DNA of 23,939 nucleotides from positions 1-23,939 of the forward strand of contig JALHIE010000098.1 in NCBI GenBank assembly GCA_022840285.1, given 5' to 3'. Under the pieces are notes generated by a model. It was given only the letters and a program-made list of their open reading frames with translations, was not told the DNA's origin and searched no databases. The DNA is from Porphyromonadaceae bacterium (lineage in GTDB: Bacteria > Bacteroidota > Bacteroidia > Bacteroidales > Dysgonomonadaceae). The position numbers were made by a program, and so were the translations under genes. Position 1 is the first letter of the stretch, and every line of letters starts with the position of its first letter. Of the stretch, positions 23,004 through 23,939 are shown piece by piece.

Positions 23004-23612
23004 ATGAAAAATAAAAGCCTGCAAGAGTCTATCAGAGATAGAAGAACTTATTATCAATTGGGCAACGAGTCACCGGTTTCAGATGAAGAAATACAGAAAA
23101 TCATCGAATACGTAGCCTATTGGGCCCCATCACCTTTCAATTCGCAATCGGCAAGAATGGTATTGCTTCTGGGCGAAAACCACAAAAAATTATGGGAACT
23201 CACCAAAGCTGAGTTAAAAAAGATAAGCCATTCGGAGGAGGCGTGGAAAAAAACCGAAGAAAAAGTGAACAGCTCTTTTCTCGCCGGATACGGTACGGTA
23301 CTTTTTTTTGAAGACATGTCGGTGGTGAAAGGCTTGCAAGATAGTATGCCCTCATACAGCGAAAAATTTGCACAATGGAGCGAACATTCTACCGCTATAA
23401 GCCAAATATTGATTTGGATGGCGTTGGAAAACGAAGGATTTGGCGCATCGCTGCAACATTATAACCCGCTTATCGACGAAGGCATCCAAAAGGAATGGGG
23501 CATTAGCCAAGACTGGAAACTTGTCGCGCAAATGCCTTTCGGAACTCCCTTGTCCGGACCGGGAGAAAAAACGCACGAACCGCTGGAAAAGCGGATATTG
23601 GTTTTTAAATGA
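23004..23612 (+). CDS. Nitroreductase-family oxidoreductase (Frm2/Hbn1-like)
   Basis: A 202-residue FMN-dependent protein of the nitroreductase fold. Typical elements are the phosphate-binding RDRRTYYQLG near the start, WAPSPFNSQSARMVLL, the YGTVLFFED strand, EGFGASLQHYNPLID, and WKLVAQMPFGTP at the end. This subgroup resembles yeast Frm2/Hbn1 and bacterial stress-induced homologues; substrates are uncertain (nitro compounds, quinones). ATG 23004 is preferred over a TTG at 22965 that lies inside the -7 box. It is monocistronic: own promoter, palindromic operator candidate and a terminator at 23638. Complete. Confidence 0.88.
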   Translation: MKNKSLQESIRDRRTYYQLGNESPVSDEEIQKIIEYVAYWAPSPFNSQSARMVLLLGENHKKLWELTKAELKKISHSEEAWKKTEEKVNSSFLAGYGTVLFFEDMSVVKGLQDSMPSYSEKFAQWSEHSTAISQILIWMALENEGFGASLQHYNPLIDEGIQKEWGISQDWKLVAQMPFGTPLSGPGEKTHEPLEKRILVFK

Positions 23613-23637
23613 TTTTTCGTTGCCGGAAAACTTTTAT

Positions 23638-23668
23638 GGGTGCGATTTTATTCGCATCCATTTTTTTT
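23638..23668 (+). terminator. Rho-independent terminator of the nitroreductase gene
   Basis: GGGTGCGA pairs with TCGCATCC (8-bp stem with one G-U pair, 6-nt loop) and is followed by a run of eight T residues. Confidence 0.8.
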
Positions 23669-23676
23669 GTAAAAAA

Positions 23677-23716
23677 TTTGCAGATCCACATATTGTTCGT
23701 ACTTTTGCGAACAATA
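23677..23716 (+). promoter_or_regulatory. Promoter of the second arsR gene with operator wrapped around the -7 box
   Basis: TTTG (23677-23680), 19 nt, TACTTTTG (23700-23707): a near-ideal Bacteroidetes promoter. TATTGTTCG (23691-23699) and CGAACAATA (23708-23716) are perfect inverted repeats, and the 8 bases between them are exactly the -7 element. A repressor bound here would block initiation. Confidence 0.78.
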
Positions 23717-23723
23717 AACTGCT

Positions 23724-23939
23724 ATGGCAAAGAAAAAAGACAACATAAAAGCTACGGATAAGCAAATTGCCTTGTTCGCAAAAGCGCTGGGGCACCCTAC
23801 CCGAGTGGCGATCATGCAGTTTCTGCTGTCGCAGGAATCCTGTTATTTCGGCGATATCCACGATGTGTTTCCCAATGCCAAGGCAACCGTATCGCAACAC
23901 CTGAAAGAGTTGAAAAACGCCGGGCTTATTCAGGGTGAA
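23724..23939 (+). CDS. ArsR-family winged-helix regulator, N-terminal part
   Basis: The first 72 residues are in the window; the frame is open at the right edge. ALGHPTRVAIMQFLL is the ArsR dimer/helix region and NAKATVSQHLKELKNAGLIQ the helix-turn-helix. One cysteine is visible (Cys40, in SQESCYFGD). The basic start (MAKKKDN) and sequence differ clearly from the ArsR at 17789, so they are not recent duplicates. Its target is probably its own promoter (dyad at 23691-23716) and genes beyond the window. The ligand is unknown; metal or redox sensing are both common in the family. Confidence 0.85.
   Translation, partial: MAKKKDNIKATDKQIALFAKALGHPTRVAIMQFLLSQESCYFGDIHDVFPNAKATVSQHLKELKNAGLIQGE

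Noticed and set aside
1..23939. CRISPR array, insertion sequence, prophage or integrative element
   Set aside because: No spaced direct repeats of suitable length, no transposase or integrase motifs and no attachment-site duplication were found.

Overview
The window looks like chromosomal DNA of a Bacteroidales bacterium, probably close to Dysgonomonadaceae or Porphyromonadaceae. The evidence is the Bacteroidetes-type promoters (TTG/TTTG, 19-21 nt, TAnnTTTG), the absence of Shine-Dalgarno sites at most genes, and family choices typical of the phylum: a NagZ-like GH3/AmpC-like fusion, a LysM/type-1 periplasmic-binding protein beside a PorT-like barrel, and a nucleotidase split into two genes. 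The genus call is inference. No rRNA, tRNA, CRISPR array, transposase or phage gene was seen, and no stretch over 300 nt lacks a gene.

Layout. 1-191 is the tail of a hemolysin III-type membrane protein. 233-3704 is a nitric-oxide response block: an Rrf2/NsrR-like Fe-S regulator, a damaged quinol NO reductase (norZ/norB type), and the Fe-S repair protein Ric. Thiamine pyrophosphokinase follows and converges on recO, behind rplS. 5700-12534 (+) holds a two-gene 5'-nucleotidase set (second gene broken), the GH3/AmpC-like fusion, aroB (frameshifted near its end) and a penicillin-acylase-type gene (heavily deleted). 12576-15325 (-) is HAD phosphatase, sodium/solute symporter and engB. A diacylglycerol kinase-type lipid kinase (+) follows. 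16589-18108 (-) is an ArsR, small membrane protein, lipoprotein thioredoxin, DUF302 operon. 18166-22856 (-) carries a PorT-like barrel, the LysM protein, a small lipoprotein and dnaB. The right edge has a nitroreductase (+) and the start of a second ArsR regulator (+).

Three patterns stand out. First, at least five genes (norZ/norB, metallophosphatase, aroB, acylase, DUF302), and possibly arsR, have lost internal segments of roughly 7 to several hundred nt, mostly with a frameshift, while their neighbours are intact. This is either real decay or a systematic assembly fault. Second, recO, the symporter gene and engB each have a short tandem array of 7-bp units ending exactly 6 nt before the start codon, with a different unit sequence at each gene. 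Third, strong dyad symmetries sit on the promoters or leaders of the rrf2, nor, arsR (both) and nitroreductase genes, so these look like regulated stress units.

How the genes could work together: Rrf2 would sense NO through a Fe-S cluster, qNor would reduce NO to N2O, and Ric would repair damaged clusters. The ArsR/thioredoxin/DUF302 operon looks like a separate envelope redox or metal/thiol response. The rest is housekeeping: recombination, replication, ribosome, cofactor synthesis and cell-envelope turnover.
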